From positions 2,335,931-2,399,930 of the forward strand of contig JAEVLN010000015.1 in assembly GCA_018350325.1 (NCBI GenBank): 64,000 bases of DNA, written 5' to 3'. Position numbers and translations under genes: made by a program. The stretch's first letter is position 1. The number at the start of each line of letters is the position of its first letter. Shown here one piece after another: positions 1 to 10,076 of this stretch. The notes beneath the pieces were generated by a model. That model saw only the letters and a list, made by a program, of their open reading frames with translations. It did no database searches and was not told where the DNA came from. The stretch is from Globodera rostochiensis. Taxonomy: Eukaryota > Nematoda > Chromadorea > Rhabditida > Heteroderidae.

Positions 1-447
1 TCAAATGAGCAATCTAAAAATTATAACAACAAAAACAGCGATTTGCAAACAAACTTCTTGCTTGGACGAGACCAACGGCTGTGTCTTCCGAACCTGAACA
101 GAAACTATAGTAAGTTACAGAAGTTTAGTAAAAATTCGTCCCTTAGCCTGTAACCCAAACATATACACACTTTAAAAAATCCTCTGTGTGGGAGTGTCGC
201 TTATTAAGTTATATGTTTCCCGGAGTGCAAATAGGCTCCACTATGGTGAAATTTAGCCAATTTGTTTTAGTACAATCGATTAAACAATTACCTCGTCTTC
301 AATTTCCTGTTGGTATTGCTGCGATCGCTCATACATTTTGCGCTCGTCTTCCGCAACCTGTTGCGCCAAAGTTAAGCTCAGTTTCTCTACTTTCTGTTGA
401 CAATGAGTCTGATCATTGCTGGTAGAAGAAACGGTCGGTGGATCCAT
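1..447 (-). CDS. Otubain-type deubiquitinase, 5' exons (partial)
   Basis: Three exons read leftwards and run off the window: 447-292, 93-55 and 13-1, with GT-AG junctions and consistent phase. Exon 1 starts MDPPTVSS and is a hydrophilic, coiled-coil-prone segment. The join gives EIEDEVRKTQPLVSSKQE, which resembles the otubain (OTUB1) N-terminus, where an (I)EDE-type helix is followed by PLV just before the OTU fold. Otubains remove Lys48-linked ubiquitin in the cytoplasm. The catalytic Asp-Cys-His domain lies outside the window, so the family call rests only on this N-terminal signature. Confidence 0.5.
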
Positions 448-1219
448 CGCTAACAATGAGAATTGGATCAAGTCAATGCCCAAGGGTTATTCTTTAGGGC
501 TCAGAATCAATACGGAATACGCTTAAAATTTATAAACTGTCAAATGTAGATCAGGGCCGTAGACAGAAAAAATTTTCGGGGGGTGGGGCAAACCAAAAAA
601 AAAAAGTCGATTCTTAGGGGCGGATTTCCATTTACTATAATGCATTTTTTAAGCAATTTTTTTTTTGCGAATTTTGCTTCTTTTTGGGGCGCGCGTGGGT
701 CGGCGGTGCCGATAGGCGCCGTATGGGTCACAAGCCCAGCAGAGTGGGGGTCGATCGCGTTTGGCCAACGCGTCTCAGTAAAAAAAGCCGACTAACAAAT
801 AAGTCACCAACAAAATTATAAAAGCAAAATTGTCAGACAAAATAAACGATGCGCCAAAAATATGCCATTTTACCACTATTTCAAAAATGAGTGAAAGTCA
901 CAGTGTCAGTATTAAAACCCGCGTTTCTTCCATAATAAATAACCCTTTTTCCACATGGGCCGGCGGTGCCGGAAATTGAAATTTCGACTGTTACGAAAAT
1001 ACTTTTACAATATACAAAACTGGTAGGCAAAAGGGCACAATTTGGCATATACATTTAATGTAATAGATCTAATTATCCCACGACTCTCGACTTCACATCT
1101 TTCTCCCCGTTTCATGAACCACAATTCGAAAGGGATCTTTCCTCCCTCCATTATTTGGCAGCTCTATCTGATGACGTTCACCACCTTAAATGTTTCATAT
1201 TTACGCAAACAATTGTATT
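448..1219. other. Intergenic, with a MITE-like fragment
   Basis: I see no gene here. About 552-735 begins CAGGGCCGTAG and contains a TTTTCGGGGGG block and a GGCGGTGCCG block, like the MITE-type elements at 8821 and 18446. Its right end is not clean, so it is probably a decayed copy. Confidence 0.4.
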
Positions 1220-2857
1220 TTATGAACTGAAGGAAGTTCCGCTTGGTTTGAAGAAGAACAAATCTTCTTCCTCATTCTCTCCCTCTGCGAATTCGTCTTC
1301 CTCTTCTGCTGATCGTTCCCTTTCTCCAAGCAATTTTTTGTTTTGAAATGACGATGACGGCACCGTTGGAGTTTCTGCTGCTTCCGTAGCGAGTGAAGGC
1401 GGGTCGACCATCACTGGCCCGCTGTCCGTCTCATTGACTTCTTCGTCACCCTGGACTTGTTCATAATCATCCAAAAACAGAATTTGTTTCAGTGGTTGAT
1501 CGTTCTCAACTGCTGGTGCCTTCATGGCTTCCACCCATTGGCTGTGCTCACTCGATCTCTGAGAATTTGACATCAGCTCGGCATTTTGCAAAATCATCAA
1601 TAGTGGAGATGAGACTGTCATTGGTGTTGTCGTGGCTGATTCCTCCGTCGTTGGCGAATTTTCTTCCGCAAGAGGCCCTTCGGTTGTACTGAATGAATTG
1701 TCGCTTCCCATCGTCCCGATGAGTGGCGGTTTTGCTGCTTTCGGTTGGTCTTCGTCCATCTCCTGTTGCTGTCCTGGTTCCGCGTCCACTTGCTGAGGCT
1801 GCTCTCCATCCCTAAAGGGTTTTATGTGGTCGTTTTACCTTAATAAACAACGTACAACTGTTGGGGAAGAGCGTCCTGATCCGTCGTGTACAAATAGGGC
1901 GGGGGACGACGTGACACTTGGTAGATGCGCGTTTGTGGGCTGTACGTCTGAATGAATAGTAAGGAAAGACTTTGTCAAATATTTGGCCTTAAAACCACGT
2001 AATAGCGATTCTCCGGTTCTCTGTCAGTTTGAGTTGAGGAATGGCCACCTCCACTGAATTTTATGACACTTTCTATGCGACACAAAAGTTTCCTGCCTTA
2101 TCAGAAGTGGCGGAATAAATCGCGTGCGCACTTTTTCCCCCTTTAAGCGCCTTTTTAGCTCCATTTTCCATTGTCGCCTTTTTTCGGCATAGCTTAATAC
2201 TGACGAATTTGTGGGCCAACGACGGAAAGGCGTTTGACGAAGTTCTTTCACGCGGCTTTGAGCTGCCTAAAACTAAATAAAAATGATGTGCTTCCAAAAT
2301 TAAATTTATTTGAGCTTATACCCTCAAATAGCTTGGAGTTTGTGACGCCAATTGCTTCATGCTTTATGCAAAGGGGAATCACTGGCATTCTTATGAATTC
2401 CATACCGGTTCCTTGCAATGTGTTGCTTTATAAGCTGACTAAGCGTTCTCGTAGGGATTGCCTAAATTGGGCATTGCCTTAAGGGTGAACTCAGATAAGC
2501 CATAATTCAATTACTAAATTATCCCATTGATTACACCTGAAGTTGATTGCCCGCGGGTGCCACAAACGGTATGGGAAGATAAAAGCTTGGCCGTGTGAAT
2601 TCTGTCTCTGCGAATTCCAAGTATCGTGTCTTCGACTTCGTCCCCCCTCCGTCCTCCTTCTGTTGTTGTTGTTGTTGTTGCTGTGTCCGGTTTTCGAGCC
2701 CCTGAGGCGCCTCATAAGTCTCAAAGTGTTCTCGATAATTGGCCGCTCTATCAATCCGCGTATTTGTCGTAAACTCTTCCGCTGTTTGTCTATCATTTTG
2801 TCGAGAACTCTTCGAAATGATCAGAACGAAAAAGAGCGGAAATATAAGTTGAGTCAT
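1220..2857 (-). CDS. Unknown secreted protein, poly-Gln and acidic tail (407 aa)
   Basis: I do not recognise a family. The phase-consistent model has exons 2857-2537, 2266-2070, 2020-1999, 1947-1856 and 1811-1220, totalling 408 codons with stop. The protein opens with a clear signal peptide (MTQLIFPLFFVLIISKS). Next come a run of eight Gln, a basic middle part rich in Arg/Lys (KRRQWKMELKRRLKG), a Gln/Pro/Asp-rich segment and a Ser/Thr/Glu-rich C-terminus ending in a strongly acidic stretch. There are almost no cysteines, so a disulphide fold is unlikely. It could be a secreted matrix or effector-like protein; function is unknown. Intron 3 (2069-2021, 49 bp) and the TT|GTACGT donor at 1856 are the least certain junctions. 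Confidence 0.6.
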
Positions 2858-3259
2858 CGGTGCTTAATGAGGGTAATCTGTCGGCTGTTCCATCAAAAGA
2901 TAACGCCGCCATCACACATTCATTGGATTTGCAACTGAAGTCGGAGAATTGGCGAAGCCGACTGTTGGAGGTCCCACATTAAAACCAAAAGAGCGGGATC
3001 GATTAAGCACTGACGGCCTCGATAAAATAATAACTCTTGGCCAATCTTCTGCTAGGGAAAAGAATAATCGACGAACATCGAAGCGTTTGTCGTTGGAAGA
3101 AGCAAAGCTTTTCCCGAGCACATACTGTAGAAACGGAAAGGGAACTGGATTTAAATTCAATTTTGGCATTGATGAAGAGGCATGTAATCGTTAGCCTTCT
3201 GTCTTTTGGACTTAAATCATTTCACAAAAATTCATTTACAGATCGGGTAACGGACAAAC

Positions 3260-4552
3260 ATGAGCGGAATATTGGAAGATCCAAATTTTGTGTCAGAAAA
3301 ACGAGTTAACGAAGCTGGCTTGGTTTTAAATGACCCAAGGTGATAATTTTTCGGTGTCAGCAATTTTTGTTTTCTTTAGCAAAAGTTTGGCCGTACGTTT
3401 CCGTGCACTTTTTCTTCTTAGAAGTGTCAAAAATGAAAATGCCGTTCGATGGATTTGCAAAGGCTTTTTGGACCCGTCAGCACTTCTCAAGCATGAACTT
3501 GCTTATTGTCTGGGTCAGATGCAAAATCCTGCTGCAATTCACAAATTAATCTCCGTTTTACAAGACACTGGACAAGGTGATGCTGACACTTTAAATTAAA
3601 TTTAAAAAATTTATTATTTTAAATTTTGATGTAGAGCCAATGGTCAGACATGAAGCGGCGGAGGCACTCGCAGCGATTGGAGACCCATTGGATGACAATG
3701 GATTATGCAAAATATTTGAACATTACAGCAATGATCCGGCCCGCGAGGTGGCAGAGACTTGCCATTTGGCTTTAAAACGAACGCAATGGATCAAAGAGAA
3801 TAAATTGGATGCTGACAAAAGAAGCATTTATGACTCAATTGGTAAGTGCATTTTTAATCAAATATTTCTGAATTAAACGTTAAGCTTAATATTAGACCCG
3901 GCGCCCGCTGACAATGAAAATGCCGATGTTTTGGAGCTCGGTCGAATTTTAGTCAACCAGGACTTGGTTAGTCAGTTTTGTCGTTCTTATTTCGACTCCA
4001 TATTTGTGTTGGGAATTGCGTTTTTTAGACTCTGTGGGACAGATATCGCGCAATGTTTGCCCTCAGAAATATGAACAACGACCAAGCCACAAAAGCTTTG
4101 GCCGATGGTATAATTTACTTAACAAAAGTCGAACATCCCGGAACTTAACTTTATTAAGGGTTATTTTGCAATGACAGCGCCCTTTTCCGGCATGAAATTG
4201 CTTACGTCCTCGGCCAAATTCAATCGCCCGTTGCTATCCCGGCGCTTTTGGCCCGGCTACAAATGGACGAGGAGAACGGAATGGTGAGGCACGAGTGTGC
4301 CGAGGCCCTTGGCTCAATTGCAACCGACGAATGCCAGCGGTTGTTGGTACAATTTGTCCATGACAGAGAGGTTTGGATTTTGAATATGCAAAAGAAATCC
4401 GGATGGGCTTTTTGGTATTTTTGAGAATTAAAAACTTTTGTTTTTGGTTAGCCGACATTACTTAACCAAACATTCAGAGAATTGTGCGGGAAAGTTGTGA
4501 GGTTGCATTGGATATTGCTGAATTGAATCGGAAAGACGAGAAAGCTGAATAA
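3260..4552 (+). CDS. DOHH: Deoxyhypusine hydroxylase (HEAT-repeat di-iron enzyme)
   Basis: It performs the second step of hypusine formation on eIF5A: hydroxylation of the deoxyhypusine side chain, in the cytosol. Exons 3260-3339, 3380-3576, 3635-3841, 3896-3966, 4029-4107, 4159-4370 and 4478-4552 join in phase to 306 aa, the usual size. All four His-Glu iron-binding motifs are visible: [10 protein letters not shown] and RHEAAEAL in the N-terminal half, [10 protein letters not shown] and RHECAEAL in the C-terminal half, each within HEAT repeats. The two halves are separated by the expected acidic linker ([11 protein letters not shown]). An AATAAA signal lies at 4582. DAP3 follows on the same strand about 290 bp downstream. 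Confidence 0.96.
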
Positions 4553-4838
4553 GAAAGAGGAAGGAGAAAGGTCTCATAAAGAATAAATTATCAATCACAA
4601 TTTTGTTGTTATGTTGTTGTTGTATACCATAAATTTTTAATAAAGGAAATTTGCCTTTCTTATGCTCATTTCAAAAACTGAGTTCTTTTGCTTGGCTTAG
4701 TGCAAATGTTTTTTGCTCGAATATAGAACCATTTTTTGCATTAAAATCTGCCGTTAACGCAATAACCAATATTTGATTCGCACGTTTTGAGGCGTTCTTT
4801 TATTCGAAAAGGTCTTTGGGTCCTTAGAGACTTTGTCG

Positions 4839-6635
4839 ATGCTGTTTTGTCGCAGAATTCTGTCAAAAGGACGTCCAGTTGCTGTTTCTGGTGGGTTTTG
4901 TGGCGATTGACGTCGCTTCTATAATTTTGTCTTCTCATAGTTTCCTACGGGAGCCGCGCCACTTATTTGACGACCTCAACGAATGAACCGGTCGGATGCA
5001 TTTACAGTAATTTTATTGGAAATAGTCTCAGGCAGAATTGGGTCCGGAAGACGTTGGGAAACTGTACAGAGTGCCCGAAAGTCTGTTCGGCACGCTGAAT
5101 TTGCCTTACTTCTACAACAAACAATTGGAGACGTTGCGCGAGTGCGTTTGGCTTTACCGGCAGCAAACGCACGAGGTCAAAACAATCCTAAGAAAACATT
5201 GCACCGAAATTTGATTGGAATTTTAGAAAAATATGAAACGCTAAAATTTGAGGTTTTCAACTGCTTGCATGAGGTGGACGTGGCCCAGCGGCCCGCCCTT
5301 CGTCTCGTTCTTTGGGGCAGATTTGGCACCGGGAAAACAATTACATTAAATCAACTCATCCAATTGGCACATTCTCGGGGATACATCATCTTCACCGTAC
5401 AAGATGGTAAATTCGGGTATTCATCTGAATTGTCTAAAAAGATTTAGGCAATTCCGAGTTTATTTTTCTTTGTCAAAATGACATTAAATTTAGCGATGAA
5501 ATGGTCCCGTGACAATTATCGGCCCATACAAATGTCCACCTATAAGCCCGGCCGGGTTGACAGTCCGTGGTGGGCCGTCCGTCTGCTGAACAACTTCAAA
5601 AGACAAAATTCCGCCTCGTGGGATAAACTCGCGGTAATTAACGACTATACTAAAACAATAATCTCCCAATGACTCAGTCTTATACTATAAATTCACATTT
5701 TAACTTTTCATATCTACATTTAATTTCGGCTTTGATTGAAGACTTTAAATGTTTTTGATTTTGCAAGCTGCGTTTTTTCATGTTTTTTTAAATTTTATTT
5801 GCAGCAATTGAAAACAACAAAGTTCTACCAATGGACAAAGGCGGAGACCACACCGGAAGGAAAGCCTTTGACGGACATTGTCGAAATGGTAATTAATTTC
5901 GAAATTGTGCCCCAAACTCAAACTTTCGTCTGGTATTCAGCACGGAATTCCGCGTCAGTCTGCTTATTGTTTCTTTCTTTTAGGGTCTAACCGCGCCTTA
6001 CCTTGCCACTGACTGTCTGGGCGCGCTTTGCAGGGAATTGCGAGCGCACGCATCAGCCGGCTCAATAAAGCTTTTAGTAGCCATTGACAAGGCAAACGGT
6101 CTCTTCGGCAAATGTGTGGTAAAACGAGCAGATCGGAAAATAGTTAAGCCCGTTGCCTGTTTCATTGGATACAACTTGAATTACACTCTCATTAAGGCAT
6201 CGTCTGAGGAATTGTCGCTGAACATTTCCATTCGGAAGTTTCTGATGCCAATTTGGTCAAATGGTCTCTGTGCGATGATTGCAGACAAAGCGGCGATAAG
6301 CGATGCCCGAGACCATTTGTCAGTCTGTCCGACTGACCCGCGCAGTTTGTTCGGCGACAAAGTGAATAAAATTCCAATGTTACTGTCAGAAATTGTCGCT
6401 TTAGGGCTATGAGCAAATCGAGCCTTTTGTGTCGGTGGAAACGAAGTCCTATTCGGAGTCCGAGTTCAATGTGATTCATGACTACTATTTGGAGAAAAAT
6501 TGGATCAGACAAAAGAAAGGGCCCGATGGAGAGGAAGCCAAGCGTCAAATAATGTATTTGAGTGCATTCAACCCGTTCTTCTATGAAAGATTATGTTCAT
6601 TTGCATGGGACATGGGCTGTCGTGTACCGTCTTAA
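4839..6635 (+). CDS. DAP3: Mitochondrial small-subunit ribosomal protein mS29 (DAP3)
   Basis: GTP-binding component of the mitochondrial ribosome small subunit. The N-terminus MLFCRRILSKGRP is basic and suits mitochondrial import. Assigned exons are 4839-4890, 4941-4990, 5026-5175, 5253-5406, 5494-5633, 5805-5888 and 5984 onward. Later exons include ASSEELSL and a C-terminal piece with YYLEKNWIRQK and LSAFNPFFYERL, which is the family ending. The Walker A motif is GRFGTGKT. LLVAIDKANGLFGK carries the Walker B region. The 4991-5025 intron is only 35 bp, so naive reading frames break here; the HE|VFNCLHE junction across 5176-5252 restores the family alignment. Exon borders around 6110-6200 and 6400 were not fixed. 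Confidence 0.9.
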
Positions 6636-6686
6636 TCAAATGAAGATTCAAAATTTACACATGTCATTGGATAAATTGGCACATTG

Positions 6687-7185
6687 ATGATAGTGCGTGA
6701 ATTTTACAATTCGGGCGGGATACGTATGTTCATTCTGGGCGTTCCATCCGACTTCAAGTGATTGTAACGGAACTAATCCCGCTGCTGCTCACGGAAGATG
6801 ACGAGGAAGTACGCGTCAGTGGTCGGTTCCGCACCGCAAGTCCGGGATCCGTTTCCTCGCGTTCGTCGAGCAGTTTTCGCTCCAAAATAACGCGGCCTAA
6901 AATTCACGCAAGTCAAGCAGGCAAGTGCTTGCCGCTCTTCCCTTCTTTGTACTGCTGCTGTGGCTCATGAGCGAATTCGTACATCCATCCCAATTTAAAG
7001 TTGCAGGTTTTGCAGAAGACATCGCGGACCATGTGTTGTCCGGTTATCATGAAGCGCGACTCGACCTAAACCAAACGGGATTGGCAACTAAAAGAGCTGC
7101 TGACCTTAGCAGTGACGATGTTCACAACAGTTCTAAAAAGGTATGCCTGTCCAGTCGCACCTATAATGATCAAAGCACATATTAA
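6687..7185 (+). CDS. Small unknown Ser-rich protein (125 aa)
   Basis: No family is recognised. Exons 6687-6723, 6759-6920 and 7007-7185 join in phase. The first intron is 35 bp, and the second starts with GC (CAG|GCAAGT) and ends in AG. The protein begins [13 protein letters not shown], continues with an acidic loop ([13 protein letters not shown]), then a Ser/Arg-rich linker and a polar C-terminus. The start lies about 50 bp after the DAP3 stop on the same strand, so the two may be co-transcribed as an operon. A GT follows a Lys-Lys pair near 7139, so further 3' exons are possible. Confidence 0.5.
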
Positions 7186-7551
7186 AATTACTTAATATTT
7201 TTATCACCCCTGAAAGTCTGCGAAAGAACCTCCCGCTTGTTGGTTAAATAAGTTTTACAACGGAAACCTTAACCAATTTAACTTTAAAACATTTACAATA
7301 CATTACAACGCGTACATGTGTAATACTTCTTGCCGCCCATATGCTCCAAAAATGGTCGACCCATGCCCGCCGGTCTCAGAGTATTTTAGATAAATTACAA
7401 AAAATAATTTAAAAGTAATGCGACATAAAATAACATGCTCGATTATAAATACGAGTGAGTGAATGTCGGTGAAATAAATAAATATTTGATTGATTTCATT
7501 AATTCACGAAAATTTATACGGAAGACTCGTCGGATCGATTTGGCTCATCCA
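7186..7551. other. Intergenic, AT-rich
   Basis: No coding signal is seen. This is the shared 3' region of the + gene on the left and the - gene on the right. Confidence 0.4.
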
Positions 7552-7815
7552 TTACATTTCCTTTTTGTTTTCCTGCTCCCCTCCGTCACAGACGTCGCCG
7601 GCAAGCTCAACAGGATTTGCACTTCCTTTCGAGTCTTCACTATTCTTTTCCATTTTTGCAGCATCCGTCGTGGGTTTGACTGGGCAGGTCGGGTACAGAA
7701 CGGAATCGAACCAAAGCTTCCATCTCTGTGGCACAAAACGCAGAATGAAGGGTTGGACAAATTTGAGGTAAATGGCCAACACAAAGGGCAGAATTATGCA
7801 CGGAACACAAACCAT
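7552..7815 (-). CDS. C18orf32/UPF0729-like small protein (87 aa)
   Basis: Single-exon reading frame starting MVCVPCIILPFVLAIYLKF, which closely follows the conserved N-terminus of the UPF0729 family (human C18orf32, MVCIPCIVIPVLLWIYKKF). That segment is a hydrophobic hairpin or lipid-droplet/ER-targeting segment with the invariant Cys-Ile-Pro-Cys-like start. The C-terminus is polar and variable, as in the family. Human C18orf32 is linked to ER/lipid-droplet localisation; its molecular activity is not settled. The stop codon of ATG5 lies 100 bp upstream on the same strand. Confidence 0.88.
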   Translation of the reverse strand: MVCVPCIILPFVLAIYLKFVQPFILRFVPQRWKLWFDSVLYPTCPVKPTTDAAKMEKNSEDSKGSANPVELAGDVCDGGEQENKKEM

Positions 7816-7914
7816 CTGAGAGCTAAAACGTTAAAACGAGGCACAACTTCGCTAACAATAAAAACAATTCGAAAGAAACGAATAAAACGCAGAAATTCAA
7901 GAATATTTATTAAT

Positions 7915-9504
7915 CTAATCGTTCTTTAATTTTTGCCGCAATATAATGTGAATGAAATTATCGGGATAAACGAGATTTCTGGCGAGCCAAATGATCGGAG
8001 TTTCCAGTGGCAAAACGATCCCATGTGTCACAGCTTCAAAACCCGTTTCAATCAAATATCCGGGAAACGCCTTCTGCAACGTGTCGATCAACAACGTTTC
8101 ACTCGAAGTCCCATCTTCGAAATGGTTTCTCGAATTTAATAACAATTGCCGAAATGAATGTGGTGACTAAAAGGGAGAGAGTTTGGAGCCAAATACAAAT
8201 TTGTACAAATGGTAAATCAAATTGGCCCCAACCTTTGTTTGGGCCAATATAATGAAACCCAAAGTCTAGTCTACTTTGTTTGGTATGGTTGGCGGTCTGT
8301 TAAACCCAATCAAAAACCTCGTAAAATCGAGCAGGAATTTTGCCGAACTCATCGCCGCTTATAGGGCTTTTGAAACTCATCAGCCTCTCATTGACCTCCC
8401 AGAAGTCGTTAAACCTCTCTGAATTTGTAAGAAATTGAAGTGGACTAATAAAAATAAAACAAAAAACCGTTGTAAAGCCCGTCAAATAGCCGCGCGTGCT
8501 CATCCTTGGTCATCGATGAGGCAATGTTATGCCGGTGTTTGAGTTGGCACGCTTCTTTTAGAGATTGCAAAAAGTAAAATTTTAGTGTTTCTTTTGTACG
8601 GCATCGAATGAGTTCATCGGGGAAATTCTTAAATGAAAGGCGCGTATTAATTTTAAATTTTAATATGCCCGACGTTTGCAAAAATTTATGTCTTCGGGTA
8701 AATTTAATGCTTCACTTCCGACTATTTTAAAATAAACAAAATTTTCGATGCTCTTCCTCCCAAAATAAAGCGGCTTTTTTGAAACTTTCCAACAATAGAG
8801 TAAAAACGGAAAACGCACCCCAGGGGCGTAAATAGGGGAGAGGCAAGCGGGCCATGCCCCCCCCCGAAATTTTTTTTTGGAGGGAGAAAAATAATCCCAG
8901 GGGGTACCCTTTGATTGGCACCGCCGTGAAACCGTTGAAAAAAAAATTGCTAAGAAAAATGAAATAAAGCACAAAAATGCACCCCAAGAATCGCGACTTT
9001 TTTTGGCGTGGCCCCGAAAAATTTTTCTGCATACGCCCCTGACCAGCCCGCATTTTATGTTTTTTTTTGGCTCGGATCGACTCGTTATTTTCAGTCTTGT
9101 TAGTGGAAGGAATAACCTTTAAGTGCACAATGATTGTCCAGGGAGACGTTTGATCAAAAACAGTTCCATGGGCAATATCGTAGAGAACTCCGATCGGATA
9201 ATGCCATTTAAGAACTTGTCCGTCGTACTGAAGCCAGGCATTCAGCAATTGTTCTTCGCTTGCATCTCCACCGGTCAAAATTCTGAGTGCTTTGTCAAGA
9301 TAAACAGGAAAATAGGAGGCACGGGGAAGCATCATCTGAAAGTAGAAAATGGATATATAGGCATTGAATCTAAGAGAGGAAACCCACAAAACACGACTGT
9401 TGTGTGGCTAAGACGGATTCCGAACTGTCCAATGCAAATTCCACCGGTATTTTGCTGTCCCAAATTGTTCTTCGCGCCTCAAAGTCATTTGATGTTGGGT
9501 CCAT
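7915..9504 (-). CDS. ATG5: Autophagy protein ATG5
   Basis: Acceptor of ATG12 and part of the ATG12-ATG5-ATG16 complex that promotes LC3/Atg8 lipidation. Exons 9504-9388, 9335-9117, 8627-8468, 8418-8318 and 8166-7915 give 282 aa, close to the 275 aa human protein. Diagnostic stretches are RTIWDSKIPVEFAL near the N-terminus, LKWHYPIGVLYD in the first ubiquitin-like fold, the helix LQSLKEACQLKHR, and PLETPIIWLARNLVYPDNF near the C-terminus. The conjugated lysine expected in the helical region is plausibly in KEACQLKH, judged from the family alignment only. The 489-bp intron 9116-8628 carries a MITE-like insertion (8821-9041). Confidence 0.96.
8821..9041. mobile_element. MITE-like element inside an ATG5 intron
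   Basis: The 221-bp element opens CAGGGGCGTA and closes TACGCCCCTG, a perfect 10-bp terminal inverted repeat. The inside is non-coding with C/G and A/T homopolymers. Flanking 8-mers (ACGCACCC and ACCAGCCC) match at only 5 of 8 positions, so a target duplication is weak here. A related element with a better duplication is at 18446. Confidence 0.7.
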
Positions 9505-10076
9505 TTACACTGAAAATGACAGTCGACATTAGACTAATCACAAATGTAAAAATATCAGACAGAAATAAAAAATATATCTCTCCAAGAAGCGACAATAATG
9601 GCCTAAAAAACTTTTTTTTTTCATGGTAAAATTACCAATCCGTAGGGTTGCTACTTTTAAGCAAGAAAAACTGCAAATAGGCGCCTAAAAAGCCCGAAAT
9701 TATATGAAGAATCCTGACAAAAATTTCGATAATTTTATTATATTTTTCATGAAAATTTTTCAAAAAATTAGTGATCTGGGCAAGAAAATTCGAATTTTTT
9801 TAAATAAATTTTTTGAAAAAACGCCAAAATAGTGGCGAAAATAGGGACGAAAAGCCATTTTTTGCCAAAATAGTTTTGTCACTATTTTAGGGACGAAAAC
9901 CCCGAAATAATTTTTTAAAGTTACGAATAGTGACGTTAAAACGACAAAATTTTCGGCTAAAAACATGTTTTTCGTGCATAACTCGTCAAAACAAAGCTGC
10001 AGAAAAATAGTTAAATAACTAAAAATCCCCACCCTATTTATGAGCACATAACATTTTTTTAATTAGAAAGCATAAA
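9505..10076. promoter_or_regulatory. Divergent intergenic region between ATG5 and proteasome beta-2
   Basis: The two genes start head to head, so this 570-bp AT-rich stretch must contain both promoters. No defined motif was recognised. 9650-10000 has several variants of an AAAAT-rich repeat with imperfect inverted parts. Confidence 0.35.

Noticed and set aside
2949..3309. Open frames on both strands between the secreted gene and DOHH
   Set aside because: Frames overlap on opposite strands without a recognisable domain or convincing splice sites; more likely a shared upstream region.
4741..4938. 65-aa minus-strand frame
   Set aside because: It overlaps the first DAP3 exons, whose mitochondrial leader and splice phases are consistent on the plus strand.
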